Translations under genes and position numbers: made by a program | The notes under the pieces: generated by a model | What the model was told of the DNA's origin: nothing | Databases searched by the model: none | Seen by the model: only the letters and a program-made list of their open reading frames with translations | Part shown: positions 50,651-63,520 of the stretch, one piece after another | Position numbering within the stretch: the first letter of the stretch is position 1 | How the letters are laid out: each line of letters starts with the position of its first letter | Origin: Halapricum salinum | GTDB taxonomy: Archaea; Halobacteriota; Halobacteria; Halobacteriales; Haloarculaceae | Assembly (NCBI RefSeq): GCF_004799665.1 | Contig: NZ_CP031310.1 | Span: 1,728,887 to 1,792,886, forward strand | Length of the DNA: 64,000 nt | Direction: 5' to 3'

Positions 50651-51715
50651 ATGAGTACTGTGTCCGACGTTGCACAGCGGTTCAAAGAGTCAGATTTAGC
50701 ATCTGTTCTCGAGGAGAACAGTTCAGCGGCCCTGGTGTTACCCGGATTGCTCCTGTGGTCGATGTTCATGCTGTTGCCGATGATGTACATCTTCGTCCTT
50801 TCGCTCACCAACGCCCGGCCGGCCAACATTTTCGTTGGGAACAACCGGCTGCTCGGGCTGGTGCCACTGGGGGAAGCCGATATCATCGGGCTCGAGAATT
50901 ACATCGAACTACTGTTCAGCATCGACGCTGCAAACAGTATCCAGAACGGCGCGTACGGGGCGGTGTTCGACCTCTTTCTCAGTGATCCTATCGCGGTGTT
51001 CAACTACCCGTTCTGGAACTCCTTCCTGGTGACGTGGGCGTTCGTCATCGTCAGCGTGACCGGGAAAGTCCTGCTCGGGATCGCCATCGCGATGATCATG
51101 ACCGGCAACCGCGTTCGTGGGAAGCGCTACCTTCGTGGGATCATCATCATGCCGATGGGGGTTCCGGTCATCTTCTCGATTCTCATCTGGCGGTTCGTCT
51201 TCAGTAACGCGCGGTTCGGATTGATGAACCAGTTCCTGATCGGGATCGGTGCCGTCGACGAGGCGGTGCCCTGGCTGACCGATCGCTGGCTCGCGTTCTC
51301 CGGATACGTCGTCACCGAGATGTGGCTCGCGTATCCGTTCATGGTGTTGATCACCGTGAGTGCACTCCAGAACGTCAACGGTGACTTGCTGGACGCCGCA
51401 GAGGTCGACGGCGCAGGGTTCTTCTCGCGGATGCGTCACGTCATCCTGCCCTCGATCAAACGTCCCGTGATGTTCGGGACGATTCTCACGTCCGCGGCAT
51501 CGTTCCAGCAGTTCCTGATCCCGTGGGTGTTCAACAGCGGCGGTCCGTCTCGTGAGAACGAACTGCTGCTCGTCTACGCCTACCGAGAGGCGTTCGCGTT
51601 CAGTGCCTACGGTAAGGGCGCAGCGATCAGTCTGACTGCCCTGTTCTTCATCGGGATGTTCATGTGGGTCGCAGTCAAACGTGGCAACCTCGCCGAGGAG
51701 GCTGGTGAATCATGA
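50651..51715 (+). CDS. sugar ABC transporter permease, MalF type
   Basis: The 354-residue membrane protein starts MSTVSDVAQRFKESDLASVL, with a first helix at ALVLPGLLLWSMFMLLPMMYIFVLS. About six helices in all include TWAFVIVSVTGKVLLGIAIAMIM. The EAA loop NGDLLDAAEVDGAGFFSRMRHVILPSIK contacts the ATPase. It overlaps the next permease gene by four bases (ATGA), so the two subunits are translationally coupled as expected for a heterodimer. Substrate inferred from neighbours: maltodextrin. Confidence 0.92.
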   Translation: MSTVSDVAQRFKESDLASVLEENSSAALVLPGLLLWSMFMLLPMMYIFVLSLTNARPANIFVGNNRLLGLVPLGEADIIGLENYIELLFSIDAANSIQNGAYGAVFDLFLSDPIAVFNYPFWNSFLVTWAFVIVSVTGKVLLGIAIAMIMTGNRVRGKRYLRGIIIMPMGVPVIFSILIWRFVFSNARFGLMNQFLIGIGAVDEAVPWLTDRWLAFSGYVVTEMWLAYPFMVLITVSALQNVNGDLLDAAEVDGAGFFSRMRHVILPSIKRPVMFGTILTSAASFQQFLIPWVFNSGGPSRENELLLVYAYREAFAFSAYGKGAAISLTALFFIGMFMWVAVKRGNLAEEAGES

Positions 51716-52806
51716 GTCTCGCAACAGGTATCGTTCGAAGCGTCTACGAGGATCTCCGTGGTATCGTCCTCGCACCGTATACTCTCGCCAAGGAGTTCAG
51801 GTACACCTATCATGGGCTTCAGGAAGGAAAGATTCCGCCCAAGTACGTCGCCTGGACGTGGCTCTCGACGATCGGTGCAGTCGCGGTCGCGGCGCTGTTG
51901 ATGTTCCCCATCTACTGGGTGTTCACGACCGCGATTTCGGGATCGGGTGGTTCGCTGTACTCGACCGGCGGATTCGAGCTGATCCCGCCGAACCCGACGA
52001 TCAAGAACTTCGTGTGGGTGATCGGACCGATCACCACGCCGGAGAACATCGTGATCAACGCGCCGCTGCTCGGCGAGTTGTTCAGGATTCCGGTGCCGAT
52101 GGAACCGACGTACATCCTGGATCCGGCACAGTTCGGCGTGCCGCGAAGTGCGCGGTCTAACTTCCTGGCATACGCCGAGAACAGCGCGTACGTGTCCTTC
52201 TGGACCGTCGTCATCGCGATGTCCGTCATCATCCCGGGGGCATACGGGATGTCCCGACGTGACTTCATCGGCCGCAAGAAACTGCTGTACCTGTACATTC
52301 TGCTGACGCAGGTCGGTGGCGGGCTCGGGATCGCGATCCTGATCGCGCTGTACACGATCTTCCAGAACATAGGCTGGCTGAACGAACTCCTGCCGCTCGG
52401 GATTTACTACGGTGCGGGCGCCGTGCCGTTCAACACCTGGCTGTTGAAGACCTACATGGACGGGATTCCGATCTCCTACGAGGAAGCGGCGATCGTCGAC
52501 GGGGCGCCGTCCTGGCGGATCGTCTACGAGGTCATCATCCCGCTGTCGAAAGCCGGGTTGGCGACGGTGTTCGTGTTCGTCTTCCTGGCCGGCTGGACGG
52601 ACTTCGTCATCGCTCAGCTGATGCTCGAAGACACGAACTGGACGCTCCCGGTCGGGCTGTATTCGTATTCCGGACGTCCCTCCGAGATGAACTGGGCACA
52701 CTTCTCGGCGTTCGCACTGGCGTTCGCAGTCCCGCTCATGCTAGTGTACTTCTTCGCCCAGCGGTACATCGAGAGCGGGCTGTCCTTCGGCGGCATGGAA
52801 GGCTGA
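51712..52806 (+). CDS. sugar ABC transporter permease, MalG type
   Basis: The 364-residue membrane protein starts MSLATGIVRSVYEDLRGIVL. An N-terminal cytoplasmic part (~45 residues) precedes the first helix LSTIGAVAVAALLMFPIYWVF. The EAA loop is ISYEEAAIVDGAPSWRIVYEVIIPLSK, and the C-terminus FGGMEG is typical of MalG-type subunits. It is longer than Escherichia coli MalG because of an extended external region (about 75-150). It partners with the preceding MalF-type protein, the ATPase at 47524 and the binding protein at 48933. Confidence 0.92.
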   Translation: MSLATGIVRSVYEDLRGIVLAPYTLAKEFRYTYHGLQEGKIPPKYVAWTWLSTIGAVAVAALLMFPIYWVFTTAISGSGGSLYSTGGFELIPPNPTIKNFVWVIGPITTPENIVINAPLLGELFRIPVPMEPTYILDPAQFGVPRSARSNFLAYAENSAYVSFWTVVIAMSVIIPGAYGMSRRDFIGRKKLLYLYILLTQVGGGLGIAILIALYTIFQNIGWLNELLPLGIYYGAGAVPFNTWLLKTYMDGIPISYEEAAIVDGAPSWRIVYEVIIPLSKAGLATVFVFVFLAGWTDFVIAQLMLEDTNWTLPVGLYSYSGRPSEMNWAHFSAFALAFAVPLMLVYFFAQRYIESGLSFGGMEG

Positions 52807-52923
52807 CGGCGCTGCTTTCGATCCGTTGTTCTTCCGTTTTTGTTCTTCCGTTTCGAACGATACCAACTAGTCTCGCAGACGCGCGCGCACGTGACCCTTA
52901 AGGCCCTGGGGGGTGTACCTTGA

Positions 52924-57323
<4,400 letters not shown>

Positions 57324-57346
57324 GAACACCGGTCGTCGGTTTTCGA

Positions 57347-57793
57347 TCAGTCCTGAAAGAGTCGATACGCGCCCATCCCTGCCGCGACCATCTGGGTCTC
57401 GCCGTCGGGCGTTTCGGACTCGACGTAGATCTCGGAGACGCCGACGGAGTTGCCCGCGCGGATCACTTCGGCGTGGGCAGCGAGGTCGCCGGAGGCGCGC
57501 CGGAGGTAGTTGATGTTGAGGTTGATCGTCGCGACGCCGCCGTTGAGCGGGTCGGCAAGCGAGGGTCGGAGTGCGAGCCCGCCGGCGGTGTCGGCCAGGG
57601 TTGCGGCGATCCCGCCGTGGATCGTCGGCGGGTCGGTCGTGTTGGTGAGTTTCTCGTCGTAGGGGATCGCGAGCGTGATGGAGTTCTTGGTGAAGTCCTC
57701 GACGGAGACGCCCAGCCACGAGAGGTAGCCGTGTTCCTCTTCGATGTAGTATTCGACCATCTCTCTGGCCCCGGTCGGGAGTTCGTCGGTCAT
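57347..57793 (-). CDS. PaaI-family hotdog thioesterase
   Basis: The 148-residue protein starts MTDELPTGAREMVEYYIEEE and has the hotdog pattern PTIHGGIAATLADTAGGLAL (HGG plus catalytic Asp) and NLNINYLRRASGDL. It ends with strands VGVSEIYVESETPDGETQMVAAG. Such enzymes hydrolyse acyl- or aryl-CoA thioesters, with phenylacetyl-CoA degradation and menaquinone synthesis as known examples; the substrate is not indicated here. Convergent with gyrA (24 bp apart); a repeat block lies upstream. Confidence 0.87.
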   Translation of the reverse strand: MTDELPTGAREMVEYYIEEEHGYLSWLGVSVEDFTKNSITLAIPYDEKLTNTTDPPTIHGGIAATLADTAGGLALRPSLADPLNGGVATINLNINYLRRASGDLAAHAEVIRAGNSVGVSEIYVESETPDGETQMVAAGMGAYRLFQD

Positions 57794-57825
57794 TGTCGCT
57801 GATGTCGTCCCCGAGGGGTTTGTAG

Positions 57826-58260
57826 CCTCTGGCTAGGAAACAGGGCCTCTACTGCGAACAACGACTCGGGAAAGCCCTCGACTCGCTGGCTATGAAACGA
57901 AGACTGCAACGCCGACAAGCAGGGAAAGCCCTCACCTCGCTGGCTAGGAGACAGAGACAACAGCGTCAATAAGCAGGGAAAGCCCTCGCCTCGCTCGGGG
58001 TCGCTGTGCAGGATATCTTCGTTCGTTTCACTCACTCAGATAGAGCCTGCACAGCGACGCTCCTTCGGCCCGAGGCGAGTCTCGCCCTTTCAATCCACCA
58101 GGACAGCACCGCGACAGCAGGCCTGCCCTTCCCCGGGTCGCGCGGTCGCAGCCAGTCGCTGCGACACTTGCTCCCGGCCACCGCGGGGCAGTCAGGAAGC
58201 GTGTCGCTCGTCGTTCGACGAGCGATCGGGGAGGTGCGGGAGACGTGACCGAAGGGAACG
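57826..58260. repeat. dispersed repeat module B with 54-bp tandem units
   Basis: GGGAAAGCCCTC recurs at 57868, 57922 and 57976, a 54-bp period, each followed by CTCGCTGGCTA-type sequence. The third unit continues into the 61-bp block shared with 20002-20062 (one mismatch), then the GCCTGCACAGC, CCCGAGGCGAGTCTCGCCC and GTCAGGAAGCGTGTCGC blocks in the same order as in module A. Reading frames through it are repetitive (GEGFP-type) and I regard them as non-coding. Confidence 0.75.
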
Positions 58261-58404
58261 CCTCCAGATGTCCGAGTGGGGAGGGACGACCCGTGAGGTG
58301 TGGGGCCACAACAATGCGGTTGCGGTGCCTGGGGTCCTGCGGAGCGAAGCGACGCAGGGCTCGGAAGGCGAGCGAAGCGAGTCTTCCGGTGGATTGAAAG
58401 GGCG
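58083..58404. repeat. 17-bp inverted repeat bounding a 288-bp non-coding segment
   Basis: CGCCCTTTCAATCCACC (58083-58099) and its exact complement GGTGGATTGAAAGGGCG (58388-58404) face each other. The same left arm occurs in module A (20178-20194). Between them are small palindromes (CGAGCG, GGAGCGAAGCGACGC). The segment up to 58575 carries further short repeats (GGTGAGGGCTTTCGAGGAGT and GGTGAGGGTTTTCGAGGAGT). It resembles a terminal inverted repeat pair, but no transposase is present. Confidence 0.6.
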
Positions 58405-58614
58405 AACCACGCTCGCGGCGAAGGAGCGTCGCTCTGTCGGCCCTATTCGAGCGAAGCGAGAATATCCGCAGAGCGGCCGCGAGCGTGGTGAGGGCTTTCG
58501 AGGAGTCGTCTGCAGTGATTGTGATCGTGGTGAGGGTTTTCGAGGAGTGTGTTGCTACGGTAGTACCAGCTCCTAGCGAGCATGGCGAGCGCGTTCCTGC
58601 TACCCCACAAACGC

Positions 58615-59433
58615 CTAGCCATCGAACGACTCGACGGAGACAGAGACAGACTCACCAACGTCGAAGTCCACGTCTTCCCCGACCAGCTTGATCCCGAACG
58701 AACCCCGAGCACAGAACAGCGCCAGCCCGGTGATCGCCTCGCCGTTGGCCAGGACCGTCACACCGTCCCACGCGACCACTCCATCCTCGACAGTTCCAAC
58801 GGACTCGCCAGCCACCTCGGCTCGCTCCCCACCACCGAGCAGCCCGCCGAACGCGTAGTGCGGAAGGCCCCCATCCAGCACTCCGCCGTCACTCTCCAGC
58901 CCGACGAAGTACTCGCCAGGGTCGGGATGAGCAGGCGAATCCAGCCGGGCCCACGTCTCGCCGGTCTCGACCACGGTGCCGGTGCCGTCCCAGGCCAGCG
59001 GCCGCACCTCGGCCCCCACGTCGAGCGGCAGCGATCCCGACGCACGAAATGGATCGGTCCCGTACTCGCGAAAGCCGAGGTGGAGGTGATTCGGGACCCA
59101 CGGCGCGAAAAAGCCGGCCCGGATCAACGATCCCAGATCGTCCCCGGGTTCGACCGTCTCTCCCTCTTCGACCACTGGGTCGACGTGCAGGATCCGTGCG
59201 AGAGACTCGCCAGTGTCGATCACGAGCATGGCGTCTTCCTCGGCGGCGTAGTCCTTTGGGGGAGCGCGGACGCGCTTGATCGCCTTGACGGTGCCAGCCA
59301 CGGGCGAGGGTGCTCGCTCCGACTCGGGATAGAGGTCGACCGCCCGGCCGTCGTCGTGTTCGGCGTAAGGTGAATTGAACAGGGTGAACCGACGGTACTG
59401 GGCCAGCATCGACTCCGGGAGCGTCACCGCCAT
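58615..59433 (-). CDS. M23/lysostaphin-fold-like protein, probably not secreted
   Basis: The 272-residue protein starts MAVTLPESMLAQYRRFTLFN. SPYAEHDDGRAVDLYPESERAPSPVAGTVKAI resembles the start of the M23 fold (ligand Asp33, with His26 nearby instead of the classic HxxxD). NHLHLGFREYG supplies the HxH pair (His116, His118), and VVEEGETVEPGDDLGSL is the barrel-sandwich loop. The C-terminal ~120 residues form another beta domain. Peptidoglycan is absent in haloarchaea and no signal peptide is visible, so a different substrate or loss of catalysis is likely. Family by eye; function unknown. Confidence 0.55.
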   Translation of the reverse strand: MAVTLPESMLAQYRRFTLFNSPYAEHDDGRAVDLYPESERAPSPVAGTVKAIKRVRAPPKDYAAEEDAMLVIDTGESLARILHVDPVVEEGETVEPGDDLGSLIRAGFFAPWVPNHLHLGFREYGTDPFRASGSLPLDVGAEVRPLAWDGTGTVVETGETWARLDSPAHPDPGEYFVGLESDGGVLDGGLPHYAFGGLLGGGERAEVAGESVGTVEDGVVAWDGVTVLANGEAITGLALFCARGSFGIKLVGEDVDFDVGESVSVSVESFDG

Positions 59434-59572
59434 CACTGCCCGTTCGTGCCGGATCGTCTTTCCCGTTCCGACCCACCTCCATCGACCCCCCGGGGGTTCG
59501 GGGGCTGTTGGAGGTCGACGAAAAACCTAAGCAATCGTATACTGGGCTATCTGGCCTGAACTGGCCATGGTT

Positions 59573-59698
59573 TCAGACTGACCCTCGTGAGGTTGTAGCC
59601 GAGAAGGCACGGATCAAACGGGTGTCAGAGGCCCGGGTGGGATCGCACGAGTCAGTGGCACGTCCCACCGAGAAGAGATAGACGTCGCGCGGGGTCAT
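59573..59698 (-). CDS. candidate 41-residue leaderless small protein
   Basis: On the minus strand GTATATAAAG (59735-59726) is one of the best TATA boxes in the window. The ATG at 59698 follows at leaderless distance and opens MTPRDVYLFSVGRATDSCDP, ending TTSRGSV and TGA. Alternatively the same promoter drives a short RNA across 59530-59700. It lies between the M23-like gene and the flavoprotein gene; I see nothing else in 59434-59791. Confidence 0.35.
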   Translation of the reverse strand: MTPRDVYLFSVGRATDSCDPTRASDTRLIRAFSATTSRGSV

Positions 59699-59791
59699 GA
59701 CTCTCGGGGCTAGTCTGTCCACGTCTTTATATACTCCGTTGGAACGACCTCCGTGAGATCGAAACGATAGCACGCGCTCGGGGATGGCCGA

Positions 59792-61216
59792 CTACAACTG
59801 ACCGCGGAGCACCTTCGCGGCGGTCAGTACGGGGTCCCACACAGGAGCAAAGGGCGGCGCGTAGGCCAGATCCGCCCGTTCGAGATCCGCGACGGTGGCG
59901 TCTTCTTCGAGTGCCATCGCGAGGATGTCGATCCGGATGGCCGCCCGGTCGGTCCCGACGATCGTCCCGCCGAGCAACCGCCCCGAGTCGCGATCGGCCA
60001 CAAGCGTCACGGTCGTCTCCGCCGCTCCGGGATAGTAGCCCGAGCGCGACCGGCTGGTGATCGTCTCGGTGACGGGATCGAAGCCGGCCTCGCGTGCTCG
60101 CTTTTCGTCGACGATTCCGGTCCGGCCACACTCCTGGTCGAACGCTTTCAACACTGCCGTCCCGGCGATATCACCGACGGGCTCGGAATCGCCGGCGACG
60201 CTCTGGCCGATCGCCCGACCAGCCCTGTTCGCGGTCAGCCCGAGCGGCACCCAGTCGGGCTCGCCGGTGACAGCGTGGCGCATCTCCGCGACGTCGCCCG
60301 CCGCGCAGACGCCCGCGACGCTCGTCCGGCCGTAGTCGTCGACGGCGATTGCACCTGACTCTCCGAGCTCGATCGGCGTGCCCTCGACGATCCCAGTGTT
60401 CGGTCGAATCCCGATTCCCACGAGGGCACAATCTAGATCGAGCGCGTCGCCGCTTTTGCAGACCAGCCGGTCGACCTGCTCGCTCCCTGCCAGTCGCTCG
60501 ACTTCCTCGCCGAGATGGAGCGTCACGCCCTGCTCGCGGAGTTCCGATTCGACGACGTCGGCGACGCTCTCGCCAAACGGCGGCACGAGGTGGCCGCCGC
60601 GCTGGAAGAGGTGGACGTCTAGATCCTGTGCGACGAAGGCCTCGGCCATCTCGACGCCGACGTAGCCGCCGCCGACGATGGCCACGGTCTCCGGGGGATC
60701 CATCCGGCCATAGCGCTCGACGAGGTCGCGATCGACGAAGTCCTCGCCGCCCATGTCCGCGAGCGCGTCCTCGTCAGGATCGAGCAGGTGTGCTCGGACG
60801 GCCGCTGCCGAATCGAGACCGTGCATCGTGTGGACGCCGTCGAGGTCGTGGCCCTCGATCGGGCTGGTGACGGCGTGGGCGCCGGTCGCGATCAGGAGGT
60901 CGCCGTAGGGCTGTTCGAACCTGCCGTCTGGTCCGTCGACAGCGATGGTCTCGGCCTCGGTGTCGACTTCGAGGACCTCGTGGCCGCGCCGGAGGTCGAT
61001 TCCGCGTTCGTCGATCTCCTCGGGCGACAGCGACAGCAACTCATCGAGGGTGTCGACCTCGCCCTTGACGAAGTAGGGCATCCCGCAGTGGGCATACGAG
61101 ACCCACTGCCCTTTCTCGAAGACGATCACCTCGCGGTCAGGGTCCTCGCGTTTGCACTTGCTCGCGGCGCTCAGGCCGGCCGCGTCACCACCGACGACGA
61201 CGAACGGATCTCGCAT
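59792..61216 (-). CDS. FAD/NAD-dependent CoA-disulfide reductase-type oxidoreductase
   Basis: The 474-residue protein starts MRDPFVVVGGDAAGLSAASK (FAD Rossmann motif), with WVSYAHCGMPYFVKGE containing the single redox Cys44 typical of CoA-disulfide reductase/NADH oxidase. VAIVGGGYVGVEMAEAF is the NAD(P)H Rossmann motif, and VAGVCAAGDVAEMRHAV the second FAD motif. The C-terminal dimerisation domain ends VLRGQL. Such enzymes reduce CoA disulfide, persulfide or oxygen. It lies 66 bp downstream of dhaM on the same strand and may be co-transcribed, but no functional link to dihydroxyacetone is obvious. Confidence 0.87.
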   Translation of the reverse strand: MRDPFVVVGGDAAGLSAASKCKREDPDREVIVFEKGQWVSYAHCGMPYFVKGEVDTLDELLSLSPEEIDERGIDLRRGHEVLEVDTEAETIAVDGPDGRFEQPYGDLLIATGAHAVTSPIEGHDLDGVHTMHGLDSAAAVRAHLLDPDEDALADMGGEDFVDRDLVERYGRMDPPETVAIVGGGYVGVEMAEAFVAQDLDVHLFQRGGHLVPPFGESVADVVESELREQGVTLHLGEEVERLAGSEQVDRLVCKSGDALDLDCALVGIGIRPNTGIVEGTPIELGESGAIAVDDYGRTSVAGVCAAGDVAEMRHAVTGEPDWVPLGLTANRAGRAIGQSVAGDSEPVGDIAGTAVLKAFDQECGRTGIVDEKRAREAGFDPVTETITSRSRSGYYPGAAETTVTLVADRDSGRLLGGTIVGTDRAAIRIDILAMALEEDATVADLERADLAYAPPFAPVWDPVLTAAKVLRGQL

Positions 61217-61282
61217 GACTGCGGATTCGACGGCCGCCCACCTAATCCTGTGGTGAGGGTTGGGTAACCGACCTCGATCGGG

Positions 61283-61675
61283 CTACACCTTCGAGATGTC
61301 CCGTGCCTCTTCGGCGGACTCCTTGACGGACTCGACCGTGGCTTTCGGACTCGTGGTGCTCGCCGCGGCGTTGAGCGCACCCTCCAGGATCGGGGCGTCA
61401 GCGACGACCACGTCGGCGTCGCTTTCGAGCATCTCGATGGCGGTCTCGGCGTTCATCACTGCGCTCCCCAGATCGGCGAGGAGCACGACGCCGTCGACCC
61501 GTTCGAGCAGGTCCGCGAGCGCGGCCCGGATCTCGTCGATCGAACTGCCGATCCCGCCGTCAGGATCGCCGCCGACGGCCGCGATGGTCTCGGCATCGCC
61601 GCCCATCTCCATGGCGATCTCGCGGATCCCCTCGGCGGCTTTCGAACTGTGGGAGACGATCAGAAGTCCGATCAT
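61283..61675 (-). CDS. dhaM: dihydroxyacetone kinase phosphotransfer subunit DhaM
   Basis: The 130-residue protein starts MIGLLIVSHSSKAAEGIREI with the phosphorylatable His9 of the mannose-type EIIA domain. The VVLLADLGSAVMNAETAIEML block is typical of DhaM. Only the EIIA domain is present (no HPr or EI fusion as in Escherichia coli DhaM), so phosphate must come from separate PTS proteins; none is encoded in the window. The ATG at 61675 follows the dhaL stop (TGAGATG). A GTG at 61684 is an in-frame alternative. Confidence 0.9.
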   Translation of the reverse strand: MIGLLIVSHSSKAAEGIREIAMEMGGDAETIAAVGGDPDGGIGSSIDEIRAALADLLERVDGVVLLADLGSAVMNAETAIEMLESDADVVVADAPILEGALNAAASTTSPKATVESVKESAEEARDISKV

Positions 61676-61676
61676 C

Positions 61677-62384
61677 TCACTCACCCTCGGCTTCTTCGTC
61701 GGGAATCGTCGGCGAGGTCGCGTCGACCTCGATCTCGCCGTCGAGATACTCCTCTGCCGTCGCGAGGATCTCTTCGAGGATCATGAGCGTGCTCGTCGCA
61801 CCCGGGTCCTGATGACCGACAGACCGCCAGCCAAGATAGGAGGCCCGGCCCTTGCTGGCTCGTAGCGGGACGGTGAACTCGACGCCGCGCTCGGCGGCGT
61901 CGACGGCTTTGGCCAGCGCCTGCAATGGTGGGAGGTCGTCCTGTTCGATCGACTTCTTGTAGGTGTGGACGGCGGGCGTGATCGCGTCGACCATCGTCTT
62001 GTCGCCGACGCGGGCGTCGCCTCGGTCCTGCAACTTTTCGAGGAAGGCCTCGGCGAAGGCGATCGACGTCTCGGTGGTGATCCCTCCATCGAGTTCCTGA
62101 CTGGCGGTCATACACGAGCCACCATAGAGTGGCCCCGCGGCGCCGCCGACCTCCGAGATGAGTGTCATGCCGACGGTCTTGACGATCTCCTGGGGGTCGG
62201 CGCCGTCCATTTCCTCGACTTTTTTCAGGACGGCCTGGAAGCCACGGTTCAGGTTCGCGCCGTGGTCTGCGTCGCCGATCGCCGAGTCCAGATCCGTCAG
62301 GTACTCCTTTTCGTCGGCGATCCGCGCGGTTACGTTCTCGATCGCCGCGAGCAGTGCCTCACGCTGGACCGATTCGTCTGCCAT
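61677..62384 (-). CDS. dhaL: dihydroxyacetone kinase ADP-binding subunit DhaL
   Basis: The 235-residue protein starts MADESVQREALLAAIENVTA. The nucleotide/metal site is LTDLDSAIGDADHGANLNRGF with the conserved Asp cluster, and GGAAGPLYGGSCMTAS and ASKGRASYLGWRSVGHQDPGATST follow. DhaL keeps a bound ADP that is phosphorylated by DhaM and passes phosphate to dihydroxyacetone on DhaK. The start is the ATG at 62384. It lies 60 bp after dhaK and overlaps the dhaM start region. Confidence 0.94.
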   Translation of the reverse strand: MADESVQREALLAAIENVTARIADEKEYLTDLDSAIGDADHGANLNRGFQAVLKKVEEMDGADPQEIVKTVGMTLISEVGGAAGPLYGGSCMTASQELDGGITTETSIAFAEAFLEKLQDRGDARVGDKTMVDAITPAVHTYKKSIEQDDLPPLQALAKAVDAAERGVEFTVPLRASKGRASYLGWRSVGHQDPGATSTLMILEEILATAEEYLDGEIEVDATSPTIPDEEAEGE

Positions 62385-62444
62385 ACGATACCAATCGGCG
62401 AGCAAAAAGTAAACAGTTCCGGCGATTCCGGCCGAGCGAGACGC

Positions 62445-63443
62445 TCAGCGCTTCAGCGCGGGCGTGTCGGCCTCGTACGCGAGCAGCTCTTTGAGTTCGT
62501 CGTCGACGGCACAGACCGTGATCGAGGCGCCCATCATGTCCAGGGAGGTCATGTAGTCGCCGACCATCGCGTCCCAGACTTCCAGTCCGTGGTCGTCCAT
62601 CAGCTTCTGGACCTTCCGGTTGAGGACGAACAGCTCCATCTGTGGCGTCCCGCCCATCCCGTTGACGATCGTCACTACTTCCTGGCCGTCTTCGAGCCCG
62701 AGGTCGTCGAGGACGCTGTTCGTCAGTTCCTCGGCGATGTCGTCGGCCGGCATCATGTCGACGCGCTCGGTACCGGGCTCGCCGTGGATCCCGATCCCGA
62801 GTTCGATCTCGTCCTCGCCGAGGTCAAAGGTGGGTTCGCCCTTCTCGGGGGTGACACAGGACGTGAGTGCGGTGCCCATCGTCCCGACGTTGTCGATAAC
62901 CTTCTCGGCGATTCGCTGGACCTCCTCGAGGTCGTCACCGCGGTGGGCGGCCGCGCCGGCGGCCTTGTGGACGAGGATCGTCCCACAGACCCCGCGCCGG
63001 CCCGAGGTGTACAGCGAGTCCTCGACGGCGACGTCGTCGTTGACGACGACCTGCGCGACCTCGGAGACCCCTTCCATCTCGGCCATCTCCGCGGCCGTCT
63101 CGAAGTTCATCACGTCTCCCTCGTAGTTCTTCACGACGCAGAGGACGCCCTCGCCCGCGTCTGTGGCCTGGATCATCTCACTCAGCTCGTCGGCCGTCGG
63201 CGAGGTGAACACCTCGCCCGCGGCCGCGCCGTCGAGCATCCCCTCGCCGACGTAGCCCGCGTGTGTCGGCTCGTGGCCCGACCCCCCGCCGCTGACGATC
63301 GCGACCTCCCCATCTACCGGCGCGTCGGCCCGTACGATCACGTTCGTCCCGTCGAGCCGGCGTAACTCCTCGGGATAGGCCGCTGTCATCCCATCGAGCA
63401 TCTCGTCGACGACGTCTCCCGGTTCGTTGATCAACTTCTTCAT
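62445..63443 (-). CDS. dhaK: dihydroxyacetone kinase substrate-binding subunit DhaK
   Basis: The 332-residue protein starts MKKLINEPGDVVDEMLDGMT. VAIVSGGGSGHEPTHAGYVGEGMLDGA is the DhaK loop. GIGIHGEPGTERV carries the His that binds dihydroxyacetone covalently as a hemiaminal, and NGMGGTPQMEL follows. With DhaL and DhaM it converts dihydroxyacetone to DHAP using PTS-derived phosphate, a route used by some haloarchaea for Salinibacter- or Dunaliella-derived dihydroxyacetone. First gene of dhaKLM; an inverted repeat sits in its promoter. Confidence 0.95.
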   Translation of the reverse strand: MKKLINEPGDVVDEMLDGMTAAYPEELRRLDGTNVIVRADAPVDGEVAIVSGGGSGHEPTHAGYVGEGMLDGAAAGEVFTSPTADELSEMIQATDAGEGVLCVVKNYEGDVMNFETAAEMAEMEGVSEVAQVVVNDDVAVEDSLYTSGRRGVCGTILVHKAAGAAAHRGDDLEEVQRIAEKVIDNVGTMGTALTSCVTPEKGEPTFDLGEDEIELGIGIHGEPGTERVDMMPADDIAEELTNSVLDDLGLEDGQEVVTIVNGMGGTPQMELFVLNRKVQKLMDDHGLEVWDAMVGDYMTSLDMMGASITVCAVDDELKELLAYEADTPALKR

Positions 63444-63463
63444 GGTTCATTATGATAGTCGTC

Positions 63464-63481
63464 ACGTATCGGCAAATACGT
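63464..63481 (-). promoter_or_regulatory. operator-like inverted repeat ACGTAT-N6-ATACGT before dhaK
   Basis: ACGTAT (63464-63469) and ATACGT (63476-63481) are perfect complements with a 6-bp spacer, centred 29 bp upstream of the dhaK ATG, at the expected TATA position. This suggests a dimeric regulator controlling dhaKLM by occluding the core promoter. No regulator gene for it lies in the window. Confidence 0.55.
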
Positions 63482-63520
63482 TTTTCTTTACTGGCACTCC
63501 GTCCAGCGAAGGAACGCCTG

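Noticed and set aside
57862-57990. Possible CRISPR array (54-bp periodic units)
   Set aside because: Units are contiguous tandem repeats with no constant repeat plus unique spacer pattern, and no cas genes are present.
57790-58035. 81-codon minus-strand ORF with GEGFP repeats
   Set aside because: It lies wholly in the repeat module shared with 20 kb, and its repetitive peptide merely reflects the 54-bp tandem DNA repeat.
58388-58404. GGATTGAAAG resembling the end of haloarchaeal CRISPR repeats
   Set aside because: It occurs as one arm of a single inverted pair, without a series of evenly spaced copies.
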